From JANQJD01 sp965601685 (GTDB lineage Bacteria > Pseudomonadota > Alphaproteobacteria > Rhodospirillales > Rhodospirillaceae), in contig CBFCWI010000001.1 in NCBI GenBank assembly GCA_965601685.1, forward strand, positions 558,001 through 622,000: a stretch of 64,000 nt of DNA, written 5' to 3'. Both the position numbers and the translations under genes were made by a program. The notes beneath the pieces were generated by a model. That model was not told the DNA's origin, searched no databases, and was given only the letters and a program-made list of their open reading frames with translations. How positions within the stretch are numbered: the stretch's first letter is position 1; each line of letters begins with the position of its first letter. Positions 35,640-44,130 of this stretch are shown here, piece after piece.

Positions 35640-36689
35640 TTACAAGCTGGAGGGTGGCTGCACCGCAAGTAAATGTACAGTCACTAACCCCATAGTGAAT
35701 AATACAAACGCTCCCACTTGGTGGGTCACTGCTAGGGGAATTGGAACGACTAACAGCAACGTAAGGATGCCTAACATTACTTGAATACCTGCCATAGCTG
35801 TGAATAGCATCATAGCCGCGCGAGCAGGCGTGGGAAGCAGTGAACCCCATCTACACAACAGCAGCACAGCTCCCAAGGTGGTCATCGCGAGCAGACGATG
35901 CTGAAATTGTACCATTACCACATTTTCAAACGGATTCGTGTACCATGGCTCCATGATCCAGAGATCTTCTGGTACCAGCTGACTGTTCATCAGAGGAAAG
36001 GTATTGTAGCTGAATCCAGCATCAAGACCAGCAACAAATCCTCCAGAGAGAAGCGTGAGCACAAGGAGGCCCAGTACACTCCATAGGTGTAGCACCAGTG
36101 AAGTCATCGGTATAAGCCGGCGTGGCTGCAGGACACCGAGTGCTGTCCACAGCAGCAGGCCATAGATCAGGAGCGCTAACCCTAAGTGGGCGGTAAGGCG
36201 GTACTGGCTGACATCTGGCCGCTCAGTGAGACCACTCTTCACCATGAGCCATCCTACGATTCCTTGCACGCCCCCCAGGAGAAAGAGACCTGCCAGTTTC
36301 CATCCCAATCTGTGATCAATTTTCTGCCGCACTAGGAACCACAGAAACGGTACTAAAAATACCACTCCTATTATACGTCCCGCTAGACGATGGAGATATT
36401 CCAGCCAAAAGATGCTCTTAAAGTCATCCAGAGTCATACCAATTGTTCTGATTTTATACTCTGGAAATTGCTGATAGTGAAGAAAGGCAGCCTGCCATTC
36501 TGCCTCTCCCAAAGGCGGGAAAACAGCAAAAGGCTTCCACTCCACCATCGATAAGCCAGACTGAGTCAGCCGTGTTATCCCTCCAAGGACTACTATGATT
36601 AAGAGAAGACTGCAGCACAGAAATAGCCACCACGCCACCGGCCGGGAAGGAGTTGGTGAAGGATTCGTCATGAGAAAGCCAAGCCGCAT
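35640..36689 (-). CDS. ctaA: haem A synthase (COX15 type)
   Basis: Oxidises haem O to haem A for aa3-type cytochrome oxidase, in the inner membrane. The protein (349 aa) has about eight helices. The four conserved His sit in YLHRLAGRIIG, RLTAHLGLALL, QFQHRLLAM and VTHQVGAFVLF. GGITRLTQSGLSMVEWKP near the N-terminus is a type II signature. The ATG at 36689 has AGGAG seven bases upstream. It fits with the oxidase subunit III gene at the end of the window. Confidence 0.95.
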   Translation of the reverse strand: MRLGFLMTNPSPTPSRPVAWWLFLCCSLLLIIVVLGGITRLTQSGLSMVEWKPFAVFPPLGEAEWQAAFLHYQQFPEYKIRTIGMTLDDFKSIFWLEYLHRLAGRIIGVVFLVPFLWFLVRQKIDHRLGWKLAGLFLLGGVQGIVGWLMVKSGLTERPDVSQYRLTAHLGLALLIYGLLLWTALGVLQPRRLIPMTSLVLHLWSVLGLLVLTLLSGGFVAGLDAGFSYNTFPLMNSQLVPEDLWIMEPWYTNPFENVVMVQFQHRLLAMTTLGAVLLLCRWGSLLPTPARAAMMLFTAMAGIQVMLGILTLLLVVPIPLAVTHQVGAFVLFTMGLVTVHLLAVQPPSSL

Positions 36690-37039
36690 GCGATTCTCCT
36701 GAGTCTTTGAGGGGGCTGTGAGGCTTGGCTCCATATCAAAGACAATAGACAATGCAGAGCAAGCCACCATGCCAGTAGAGGGCAGGAAGTAGGGAGATTA
36801 CAAGTCGTTCAATGAACAGGGTTCCCAGCCTACTGGTCTCTGATCTACCATCTGTCATCCAAGCAAACAGTCACTCGAATTCTCTATTAGAGAGAGACAC
36901 ATACACTGTATTACGGGTATTATAATAATATGATATATTATCAGTTACGCATATATAATCTATAAATACATGTAATAATAGTCTTTTCTAGATAATTATG
37001 AGTGGCGCTTCAGAGACGTGCTCGAAAAGAGGTCAGTCT
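36690..37039. other. divergent spacer with an AT-rich island
   Basis: About 350 bp between ctaA and the large oxidoreductase. From about 36895 to 36995 the sequence is nearly pure A/T with several TATAAT-like hexamers, which suggests a promoter-rich or protein-bound region. No gene recognised. Confidence 0.45.
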
Positions 37040-40000
37040 ATGACTGTGTATGACGAACAAACAGCCATCGGCACGGGGACAGATGAGAACCAGAACGAGC
37101 ACGTCTTTTCTTTTGGTATCACAATAGATGAGCTTTACACCTTGAGAGGGTTAACTCGACTCGACGGGCTGTTCTTGGAGCATCTGAAACAAAGCGCCGC
37201 AGGGCTATGGGAGCGGCTCCAGGCCTGCCGCACGGATCCAGATGCCCTGGGGAGCAAGCAAGAGTCAGTACTCTTGGTAGCACTCGCACCCCATGTCCAG
37301 GATTTTGTTGGTGTTCTATTCGGAATTAGTGCCGACATCGTAGCCTTAACCAGCAAGTACCACGCGCTCGCGCCTTTGTATGCCTGTAAACGATTATTCG
37401 TCCAACGGCGCGCGTTGAAGGCGATTCGCGAGGCTGAGGCACAGACTCTAGATGGGACTGCACTTTTGGCAGAAATGGAAACGCTGCTAGGAGAGGCGTT
37501 TACGGAACTAACATTTGCCTGTGCCGTCATGACTTGGCTAGACAACGAGCAGGAGAATACTCATCAACTCGAGATGGCAATGCGTTATGCAGCCTGGAGA
37601 GGCTACGCCGATAGTGCTGAAAGACGGGAGTCAAGTATTCTGTTTCGAGTTCCCAGGAAAATCGATCCTTTGAATCTTGTGCAAACAGCGACTGAAACGC
37701 ATATGGGTCTTGACTGCTTGCGTCTGCCCCTGTGCCGCCCTTTGCGCAGGCGGGATGGTTTTGCTCTAACTGATCCAGGTTTCTCGCGTGAGCAAGCTCT
37801 CGACGAAGCTAACTACTGCATATTCTGTCACAATCAAGGTAAGGATTCATGCGCAAAGGGCATGAGAGATCAGAAGACTGGCGAGTGGAGGCGGAATGCG
37901 CTTGGCCGCTATATAGTTGGTTGCCCGCTTGAGGAGCATATCTCAGAATTCCAGGCACTCATGACTCATGGTGATGTAGTCGCCGCTCTTGCCATGATCA
38001 CCGTGGCTAATCCCATGGCAGCCGGGACAGGCCACCGTATTTGCAATGACTGTATGGTGGGGTGCATCTATAATAATCAGAACCGCACAGCGGTGAATAT
38101 TCCCCAAGTCGAGACAAGGGTTGTGCGAGATGTGCTGGCCCTGCCATATGGCTTTGAGGTTTACAGTCTGCTCACCCGCTGGAACCCTCTGAACCTGCGG
38201 TCATACTTACCAAAAGCTGTAAGTGGTAAAAATGTGCTAGTAGTTGGCTTAGGACCAGCTGGCTATACCCTAGCGCACCACCTGCTGAACGACGGTCATA
38301 CGGTAGTAGCTGTGGATGGTCTTAAACTCGAGCCCCTGGCACAAGAGCTCTCAGGAGTAGAGAAAACAGGAACGCGTGTACCTTTTCAGCCTATACGGGA
38401 TGTGACAGAACTATGGGAACCCCTCGCTACCCGCACGATGGCTGGATTCGGCGGCGTGGCTGAGTATGGTATCACCGTGCGCTGGGACAAGAATTTTCTT
38501 AAGATCATCCGCCTGCTATTGGAACGACGCACGCACTTTTCCCTGTTCGGAGGTGTGCGCATGGGGGGTACACTCACGCCAGACTTTGCCTTCGCGATGG
38601 GCTTCCATCACATTGCCCTGTGTTTAGGTGCTGGTCAGCCAACGATTGTTCCTATGGAGAACGGTCTAGCGCGCGGTGTACGACAGGCATCAGACTTTCT
38701 GATGTCTATACAACTTACTGGCGCAGCGAAAGAAAACTCTATTGCTAATCTTCAGATTAGACTACCATGCATTGTGATTGGAGGTGGATTAACTGCTATA
38801 GATGCATCTACCGAAGCTCTAGCGTACTACCCACTGCAGGTCGAGAAGTTTCTGGCCCGCTATGAGATTCTGGTAGCAGAGAAAGGCGAATCTGCAGTGC
38901 GCACTGCCTTCAACGCGGAAGAAACTCTTATTGCTGAAGAATTCCTGCGTCATGCCTATGCCCTGCGAGTTGAACGCACCACAGCCGCAGCAGAAGGACG
39001 AGTGCCGCGGCTGTGGGAACTTTTAGATCAATGGGGTGGCTCGACTATTGTCTATCGACGGAGTCTGCGAGAGTCCCCAGCGTATAGAAACAACCCGGAA
39101 GAGGTTTTAAAAGCTTTAGAAGAGGGGGTTCGTTTCTCCGAAAAGCTCGTCCCTCTAAAAGTAGAACTCGATCCCTTTGGCCATGCAAAAGGCTTACGAC
39201 TCCGAGATGACACTGGGGTCGAGCGGGTCATAGCTGCGCGTACGATTCTTGTTGCCGCTGGTACAGTCCCTAATACTACACTCGCCAGCGAGGTCGCAGG
39301 GTTCAATTTAAACGGGAAGTACTTCCAAGCTGTAGATGAGGATGGCCAACCAGTTAGCTCCGAACGTCTGGCAAAGCCAGCTGTAGCACATGTGTTAACA
39401 ATCGTTCACGACGACTGTCGTGCTGTGTCGTTTTTTGGCGATCAGCATCCATCGTTCGCCGGCAACGTGGTCTCTGCCATGGCCAGTGCTCGTCAAGGAT
39501 ATCCCGTGGTGAGCCGTATGCTCGCTCGTTGTCCCAAGGCCGGTTCTTCTGGCAGTGTCATACCCTTGATGACTCGTCTGAACGCTTTACTACGTCCGGT
39601 AGTACATACAGTGAAAAGGCTGACACCTACTATTATGGAGGTGGCAGTACGGGCGCCGCTGGCGGCCCGTATGTTCCGGCCAGGGCAGTTCTATCGCTTA
39701 CAGAATTACGAAACCCTAGCACGCACCGTTGATTCGACATCTCTTACTATGGAGGGTGTCGCATTGACTGGAGCCTGGGTAGATCCAGTTAACGGAATTT
39801 TATCGATGATCGTACTAGAAGTGGGCGGCTCATCGGACTTAGTCTCCCAACTGCGGGAAGGGGAGCCGGTCATTGTCATGGGGCCAACCGGTACGCCGAC
39901 TGAAATACCACCATCCGGTTCGACCGTACTATTGGCTGGAGGTGGACTCGGTAATGCGGTTCTCTTCGCCATCGGTAGAATGCTCCGAGCAAAGGGTATA

Positions 40001-40576
40001 CGCGTATTATATTTCGCCGGCTACAAGGCGATAGCTGACCGTTACAAAGTCGACGAGATCACAGCTGCTGCTGACTTAGTGGTATGGTGCTGCGATGAGT
40101 CCCCAGGGTTCACACCAGACAGGCCCCAGGACAAGGTCTTCGTTGGGACCATTATCGCTGCAATGCATGCCTATGCCGAGGGCCGGCTAGGCCTTACATC
40201 AATACCGCTCGATCAGGTAGACCGCATTATTGCCATTGGCTCTGACCGTATGATGGATGCCGTACGAGCCACTAGATATGGTGTCTTAGCGACATATCTA
40301 ACCCGCACACCTACTGCCATAGGTTCTATCAATTCTCCTATGCAGTGCATGATGAAGGGGATCTGCGCCCAGTGTCTACAGGTCCATCGCGATCCTGAGA
40401 GTGGCCGGGAAACGGTAGTGTTTTCCTGTTCCAATCAGGATCAGCTCTTAGACACGGTTGATTTCAGCAGTCTGCATCAGCGTCTCTCGCAGCAATCAAC
40501 ACAGGAAAAGCTGACCAGGATGTGGATTGACCGCTGCTTGGTGAAGGGCGGTTATCGTGAGCACGCGCGATTCTAG
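37040..40576 (+). CDS. giant multidomain FAD / iron-sulfur NAD(P)H oxidoreductase (GltD-like + FNR-like)
   Basis: 1178 aa. Residues 1-250 are an unrecognised helical region. Residues ~259-345 hold Cys motifs of the GltD/dihydropyrimidine-dehydrogenase N-terminal 4Fe-4S domain (CIFCHNQGKDSCAKG, ICNDCMVGC). Residues ~400-760 are a pyridine-nucleotide-disulfide fold with GLGPAGYTLAHHLL, GGGLTAIDAS and AAGTVPNT. Residues ~850-1070 resemble a ferredoxin reductase (RPGQFYRLQN; LLAGGGLGNAVLF). Near 1103-1130 is a PyrK-like CMMKGICAQC motif for a 2Fe-2S centre. The parts imply electron transfer between NAD(P)H and an unknown partner. The ATG at 37040 has AGGT; ATG 36998 has no ribosome site. Related large proteins occur in Acetobacterales-type genomes without a proven role. 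Confidence 0.85.
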   Translation: MTVYDEQTAIGTGTDENQNEHVFSFGITIDELYTLRGLTRLDGLFLEHLKQSAAGLWERLQACRTDPDALGSKQESVLLVALAPHVQDFVGVLFGISADIVALTSKYHALAPLYACKRLFVQRRALKAIREAEAQTLDGTALLAEMETLLGEAFTELTFACAVMTWLDNEQENTHQLEMAMRYAAWRGYADSAERRESSILFRVPRKIDPLNLVQTATETHMGLDCLRLPLCRPLRRRDGFALTDPGFSREQALDEANYCIFCHNQGKDSCAKGMRDQKTGEWRRNALGRYIVGCPLEEHISEFQALMTHGDVVAALAMITVANPMAAGTGHRICNDCMVGCIYNNQNRTAVNIPQVETRVVRDVLALPYGFEVYSLLTRWNPLNLRSYLPKAVSGKNVLVVGLGPAGYTLAHHLLNDGHTVVAVDGLKLEPLAQELSGVEKTGTRVPFQPIRDVTELWEPLATRTMAGFGGVAEYGITVRWDKNFLKIIRLLLERRTHFSLFGGVRMGGTLTPDFAFAMGFHHIALCLGAGQPTIVPMENGLARGVRQASDFLMSIQLTGAAKENSIANLQIRLPCIVIGGGLTAIDASTEALAYYPLQVEKFLARYEILVAEKGESAVRTAFNAEETLIAEEFLRHAYALRVERTTAAAEGRVPRLWELLDQWGGSTIVYRRSLRESPAYRNNPEEVLKALEEGVRFSEKLVPLKVELDPFGHAKGLRLRDDTGVERVIAARTILVAAGTVPNTTLASEVAGFNLNGKYFQAVDEDGQPVSSERLAKPAVAHVLTIVHDDCRAVSFFGDQHPSFAGNVVSAMASARQGYPVVSRMLARCPKAGSSGSVIPLMTRLNALLRPVVHTVKRLTPTIMEVAVRAPLAARMFRPGQFYRLQNYETLARTVDSTSLTMEGVALTGAWVDPVNGILSMIVLEVGGSSDLVSQLREGEPVIVMGPTGTPTEIPPSGSTVLLAGGGLGNAVLFAIGRMLRAKGIRVLYFAGYKAIADRYKVDEITAAADLVVWCCDESPGFTPDRPQDKVFVGTIIAAMHAYAEGRLGLTSIPLDQVDRIIAIGSDRMMDAVRATRYGVLATYLTRTPTAIGSINSPMQCMMKGICAQCLQVHRDPESGRETVVFSCSNQDQLLDTVDFSSLHQRLSQQSTQEKLTRMWIDRCLVKGGYREHARF

Positions 40577-40603
40577 TCCACTCACCTCAAATGGGGCGTA
40601 AAG

Positions 40604-40642
40604 TCAAGAGGATCAAGAGGAGATCAGCGACCATCAGCGACC
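40604..40642. repeat. two adjacent short tandem duplications (9 bp and 10 bp)
   Basis: TCAAGAGGA occurs twice at 40604-40621. One base later ATCAGCGACC occurs twice at 40623-40642. The second pair spans the trpF stop codon. Both pairs sit in the 47-bp gap between two convergent genes. Confidence 0.93.
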
Positions 40643-41298
40643 ACTTGCCTGACGGATTCAAGAAAGGCATGTATCTTTGCGATACTTTTCACGCCGGGGC
40701 GTTCCTCGACTCCAGAGGAAACGTCAACCGCGGTCGCGCCCGTGCGGCGGATTGCCTCGGCCACGTTGATAGGAGTTAGACCACCAGCTAGCATCCATGG
40801 GACTGACCACTGTGCCTGAGTCTGTATCTGTAGGAGCTGCAGGAGGTTCCAATCAAAAGCAATGCCATGCCCGCCTGGGCGGGCTGCGCTGGCGGGTGGC
40901 CGAGAATCGAACAGCAGCCAATCTACTACTTGTAGATAGCCTGATACTGCAGCTAAGTCCTCTGCAGTCTGTAGGGCAATGGCCTTCATCACCGGCAGGC
41001 CAAATGTCTGCCGCACTGTCTTGACCCGTTCCACGCTTTCTCTGCCGTGTAACTGGATCATATCTAGGCGAACGTGGTTGACCACCTCATCCAGCCAGGT
41101 ATCGTCTGGGTCAGCAAACAATCCAACCCTACCCACGTTATCAGGCAACTGGTCCAGAATTGCGGTGGCTTGCGGTGGTGTGAGAAAGCGTGGTGATAAC
41201 CGAAAAAAAACCACCCCCACGAAGGTAACACCTGCAGCAACCGCCGCAACGGCATCTTCTACCCGGGTCAGACCGCAAATTTTCACGGCGATGCTCAT
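40624..41298 (-). CDS. trpF: phosphoribosylanthranilate isomerase
   Basis: Amadori rearrangement in tryptophan synthesis, TIM-barrel fold. The protein (224 aa) opens with MSIAVKICGLT, the catalytic-Cys motif, and has VQLHG-type DMIQLHGRE, a LLFDSRPP loop and PWMLAGGLTPINV. The start overlaps the pyrF stop as ATGA. The usual downstream trpB and trpA are absent; the gene instead meets the convergent oxidoreductase. The last codons include a 10-bp duplication that may have changed the C-terminus slightly. Confidence 0.95.
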   Translation of the reverse strand: MSIAVKICGLTRVEDAVAAVAAGVTFVGVVFFRLSPRFLTPPQATAILDQLPDNVGRVGLFADPDDTWLDEVVNHVRLDMIQLHGRESVERVKTVRQTFGLPVMKAIALQTAEDLAAVSGYLQVVDWLLFDSRPPASAARPGGHGIAFDWNLLQLLQIQTQAQWSVPWMLAGGLTPINVAEAIRRTGATAVDVSSGVEERPGVKSIAKIHAFLESVRQVVADGR

Positions 41299-42035
41299 AC
41301 GCACCTCTGTGCTTCCACAATCTCACGGGTAATGCGTCTCGCAGCGGCCGCGGGATCGGGTGCAGCAGTCATGGGCCTACCGATTACCAGAAGGTCCGCT
41401 CCTGCGGCCAAAGCCTCCGTGGGAGTCAGAACGCGCTTTTGCTCATGGTTGTCAGCCCAGACTGGCCGTACCCCCGGCACCACCAATCTAAAGCCGGGGC
41501 CACAACCAGCACGCAGACGCCTAACCTCGTGCGCTGAACAGACGACACCATCTAGTCCACAGGCTTGTGCCAGACTAGCTAAACGCATCACCTGATCGGC
41601 TACCGACGCAGCAGCCACACCAACCTCTGCCATGGAAGAACTATCTAAACTAGTAAGCACTGTAACAGCAACCACTAGAGGGCGTTTTACACCAGCCTTC
41701 TCAGCTTCTTCTGCACAGGCCGCCGCGGCCGCTTCCATCATAGCCCGGCCACCACTGGCGTGAACGTCGATCATGAACGGCTGCAATGGCATGACACCAC
41801 GTACAGCGCCTGCAACAGTGGTCGGAATGTCATGGAATTTGAGATCCAGAAACATCGGCAAGGTGCCACCGGCCTCACGCACCGCATGAACCCCTTTTGC
41901 GCCGTTGGCGTGAAAGAACTCTAGGCCAACTTTAATGCCCGCTACTACCTCAGCCACAGCGGTAACGATGCCTCTTGCGCGGGAGACATCCACCATATCG
42001 ATGGCACAGAAAACTGGTGCGGAAAACGGGGACAT
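41295..42035 (-). CDS. pyrF: orotidine 5'-phosphate decarboxylase
   Basis: Final step of UMP synthesis. The protein (246 aa) has the four-residue catalytic network: Asp in FCAIDM, Lys in GIKVGLEFF, and the signature DLKFHDIPTTV with Lys and Asp. LVVPGVRP is the phosphate loop. The start at ATG 42035 is 7 bp after the moaB stop with no clear ribosome site, so translation is probably coupled. It lies in the moaB-pyrF-trpF operon. Confidence 0.95.
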   Translation of the reverse strand: MSPFSAPVFCAIDMVDVSRARGIVTAVAEVVAGIKVGLEFFHANGAKGVHAVREAGGTLPMFLDLKFHDIPTTVAGAVRGVMPLQPFMIDVHASGGRAMMEAAAAACAEEAEKAGVKRPLVVAVTVLTSLDSSSMAEVGVAAASVADQVMRLASLAQACGLDGVVCSAHEVRRLRAGCGPGFRLVVPGVRPVWADNHEQKRVLTPTEALAAGADLLVIGRPMTAAPDPAAAARRITREIVEAQRCV

Positions 42036-42042
42036 AAGAGCA

Positions 42043-42585
42043 TCAAGTTTGCTGCAAGTGCTCTTGCAGACGAGGCATGAGTTCAACTAGGTTACACGGC
42101 TTGTGGCGACTGTCAAGCTGCCAAGACAGAATCTCGTCCCAGGCATCCTGGCAGGCATTCGTCGAACCTGGTACAGCAAACAGGTAAGTGCCATTAGCTA
42201 CGCCACCAATCGCTCGTGACTGCATAGTCGATGTCCCGATCTTGGCATAACTGAGCCAGCGGAATAATTCACCGAAACCGTCTATCTCTTTTTCGAGCAC
42301 TTGACGGAAAGCTTCCGGCGTTACATCACGACCCGTTAGTCCAGTCCCTCCAGTGGTGACAATCACGTCTACATGTGGATCGCTAATCCATACACGCAGG
42401 CGCGTGACTATACTGTCGATATGATCACCAACGATAGCACGATCAGCGAGAGCATGTCCGGCGGTCGTTAGGCGATCAACCAGAATCTGGCCAGAGGTAT
42501 CAGTTGTAAAGGTACGGGTCTCCGATACGGTCATGACAGCGATGTTAAGTGGCACAAAAGGACGGTTTCCATTAATACGGGACAT
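42043..42585 (-). CDS. moaB: molybdenum cofactor biosynthesis protein MoaB
   Basis: Adenylyltransferase-fold protein that activates molybdopterin for Mo or W insertion (MoaB/Mog family). The protein (180 aa) has IAVMTVSETRTF, the substrate loop VIVTTGGTGLTGRDVTPEAF and FAVPGSTNAC. The start at ATG 42585 is preferred over a site five codons upstream. It is first gene of an operon with pyrF and trpF. No molybdoenzyme is visible in the window. Confidence 0.93.
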   Translation of the reverse strand: MSRINGNRPFVPLNIAVMTVSETRTFTTDTSGQILVDRLTTAGHALADRAIVGDHIDSIVTRLRVWISDPHVDVIVTTGGTGLTGRDVTPEAFRQVLEKEIDGFGELFRWLSYAKIGTSTMQSRAIGGVANGTYLFAVPGSTNACQDAWDEILSWQLDSRHKPCNLVELMPRLQEHLQQT

Positions 42586-43144
42586 CTTCAGCCATCGCAT
42601 GGTTATATTGCTAAACGGCACACACGGAGATAAACCCACCGCTGACCAGGGGACGGCGGCAGTTAGCCGGTGGCCCAGTACATCCTAGTTTTTGCACCTT
42701 CTCAGCGAAAAAGCAAGGCTCTACGAGAGAGCGGATGCGCTGGCAATAAACATCCATAGGATGTCTCATCTCTCTCCTGGGGAGCCTTTCCAGAAGATTC
42801 TGGCAGACTGTTATACAGGTTCTATCCAGAATGAACGGAGTCGTGTGACTATTCACTCATTTGTTCATATCAGCCGAATATGCACAAAGTACGAATATAG
42901 ATTCGTATCATTCAAGAACAATGGGATTGAAGAATCTTTGGTAGAGATCAGATCATGCAACACACTGTTTTATAGGTATAATCATCATGACAGTAGTGCG
43001 TGCTCTGTGTCTTGGAGAAACACTAGCCATTGTAGTAGACTGGGTTAGCCGAGGCAATGACAAGTGCATTATGGAATGCTGCCATCAATGGAGAAGCGTG
43101 TGGCAGACACACCATTGCAGCGGATCGTGTCCATTTCAGAGACG
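42586..43144. other. 559-bp spacer with an 18-bp perfect inverted repeat
   Basis: Between moaB and the uracil-DNA glycosylase gene, both on the minus strand. TACGAAT-ATAG-ATTCGTA at 42890-42907 is a perfect dyad. Several short frames exist on both strands, none with conserved features. In related genomes a lytic transglycosylase gene is often near this place, as I recall; I see no readable remnant of one. Confidence 0.45.
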
Positions 43145-43969
43145 CTATCTACGCTGGGCGGTTTTCGCAGATTGGGAGAGTTGCTGAAGACGAAGCTGTA
43201 GGGCTAACAGGTCACGCCATGCAAATCTCTTCTGAGTCGGTGAACGCAGAAGATAGGCTGGATGAAATGTTGCAATCACTGGTATTGGAATCGCCAATCC
43301 GGCTGAATACTCTAGCCACTTGCCTCGCAGTTTCATAATACCCTCATTGCGAGCAAGCACGACCGATGCGGATAATCCCCCAACTAGCAACAAGATCTGC
43401 GGCGCGGCTAGAGTGATATGACGTTCCAGAAAGGGCAGCAACATGCTCACTTCAGCTGATGTTGGTTTGCGGTTGCCTGGCGGACGCCAGGGGACAACAT
43501 TGGTGATATAACAATTGCGGCGCCGCTCAAGGCCGATGCTCTCTAGCATCCGGTCGAGTAGTTGTCCGCTCTGGCCGACAAACGGCAACCCTTGACGATC
43601 TTCCTCGGCACCAGGAGCCTCGCCGATCACCATAACCGGTGCTGTCGGCACGCCATCGGAAAAAACTGTATGAGAAGCGCTCATTCTCAGAGAGCACCCG
43701 CGGAAACCGGTCACTGCCGCACGCAGGGCCTCTAGAGTCGTGCAATGAGCAGCCAGTACAGCGGCTGACTCATCAGAGAAGAATGGTCCCGCGCTGCACG
43801 ACTTCTTCTGTGTGTTTGATGGGTCTTTTTTTGGAAGAGAGAGCGATGTTATTTTCGTTTTCAACTTTGACAATGCATAGCGATCTACGGGTACCTCGTC
43901 TACGACCTCATCCACGCCGGATTCTAGATACCAACATAGCAGAGTGATTGGCGGAAGAAATGAATCCAT
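43145..43969 (-). CDS. uracil-DNA glycosylase, family 4/5 type
   Basis: Removes uracil from DNA. The protein (274 aa) has the active-site motif VMVIGEAPGAEEDRQGLPFVG, the YITNVVPWRPPGNR segment and the ATFHPAYLLRSP leucine loop. The expected N-terminal cluster Cys is partly kept (FRGCSLR); the alphaproteobacterial branch commonly shows this form. The first 80 residues are a poorly conserved lead rich in Ser and Lys. The 3' end overlaps plus-strand frames I consider spurious. It is divergent from ETF-QO. Confidence 0.92.
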   Translation of the reverse strand: MDSFLPPITLLCWYLESGVDEVVDEVPVDRYALSKLKTKITSLSLPKKDPSNTQKKSCSAGPFFSDESAAVLAAHCTTLEALRAAVTGFRGCSLRMSASHTVFSDGVPTAPVMVIGEAPGAEEDRQGLPFVGQSGQLLDRMLESIGLERRRNCYITNVVPWRPPGNRKPTSAEVSMLLPFLERHITLAAPQILLLVGGLSASVVLARNEGIMKLRGKWLEYSAGLAIPIPVIATFHPAYLLRSPTQKRFAWRDLLALQLRLQQLSQSAKTAQRR

Positions 43970-44130
43970 TGGAAGCTGCCTGCCTGTCCAACCGGTACCT
44001 GTTTACAAGCTTTTGTTCTCTACAGACCATGAGCCATGTGTGAAGAGAGTCGTTACACACCCAGCGCCTATGATATAGAGGCAATAAAGAGAATCCAAGC
44101 TGTAGCACTGAGAAGAAGGCGGAGGAATAG

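Noticed and set aside
43057..43338. Plus-strand frame of 93 codons overlapping the uracil-DNA glycosylase end
   Set aside because: It is antisense to a conserved gene, and no protein-like features were seen.
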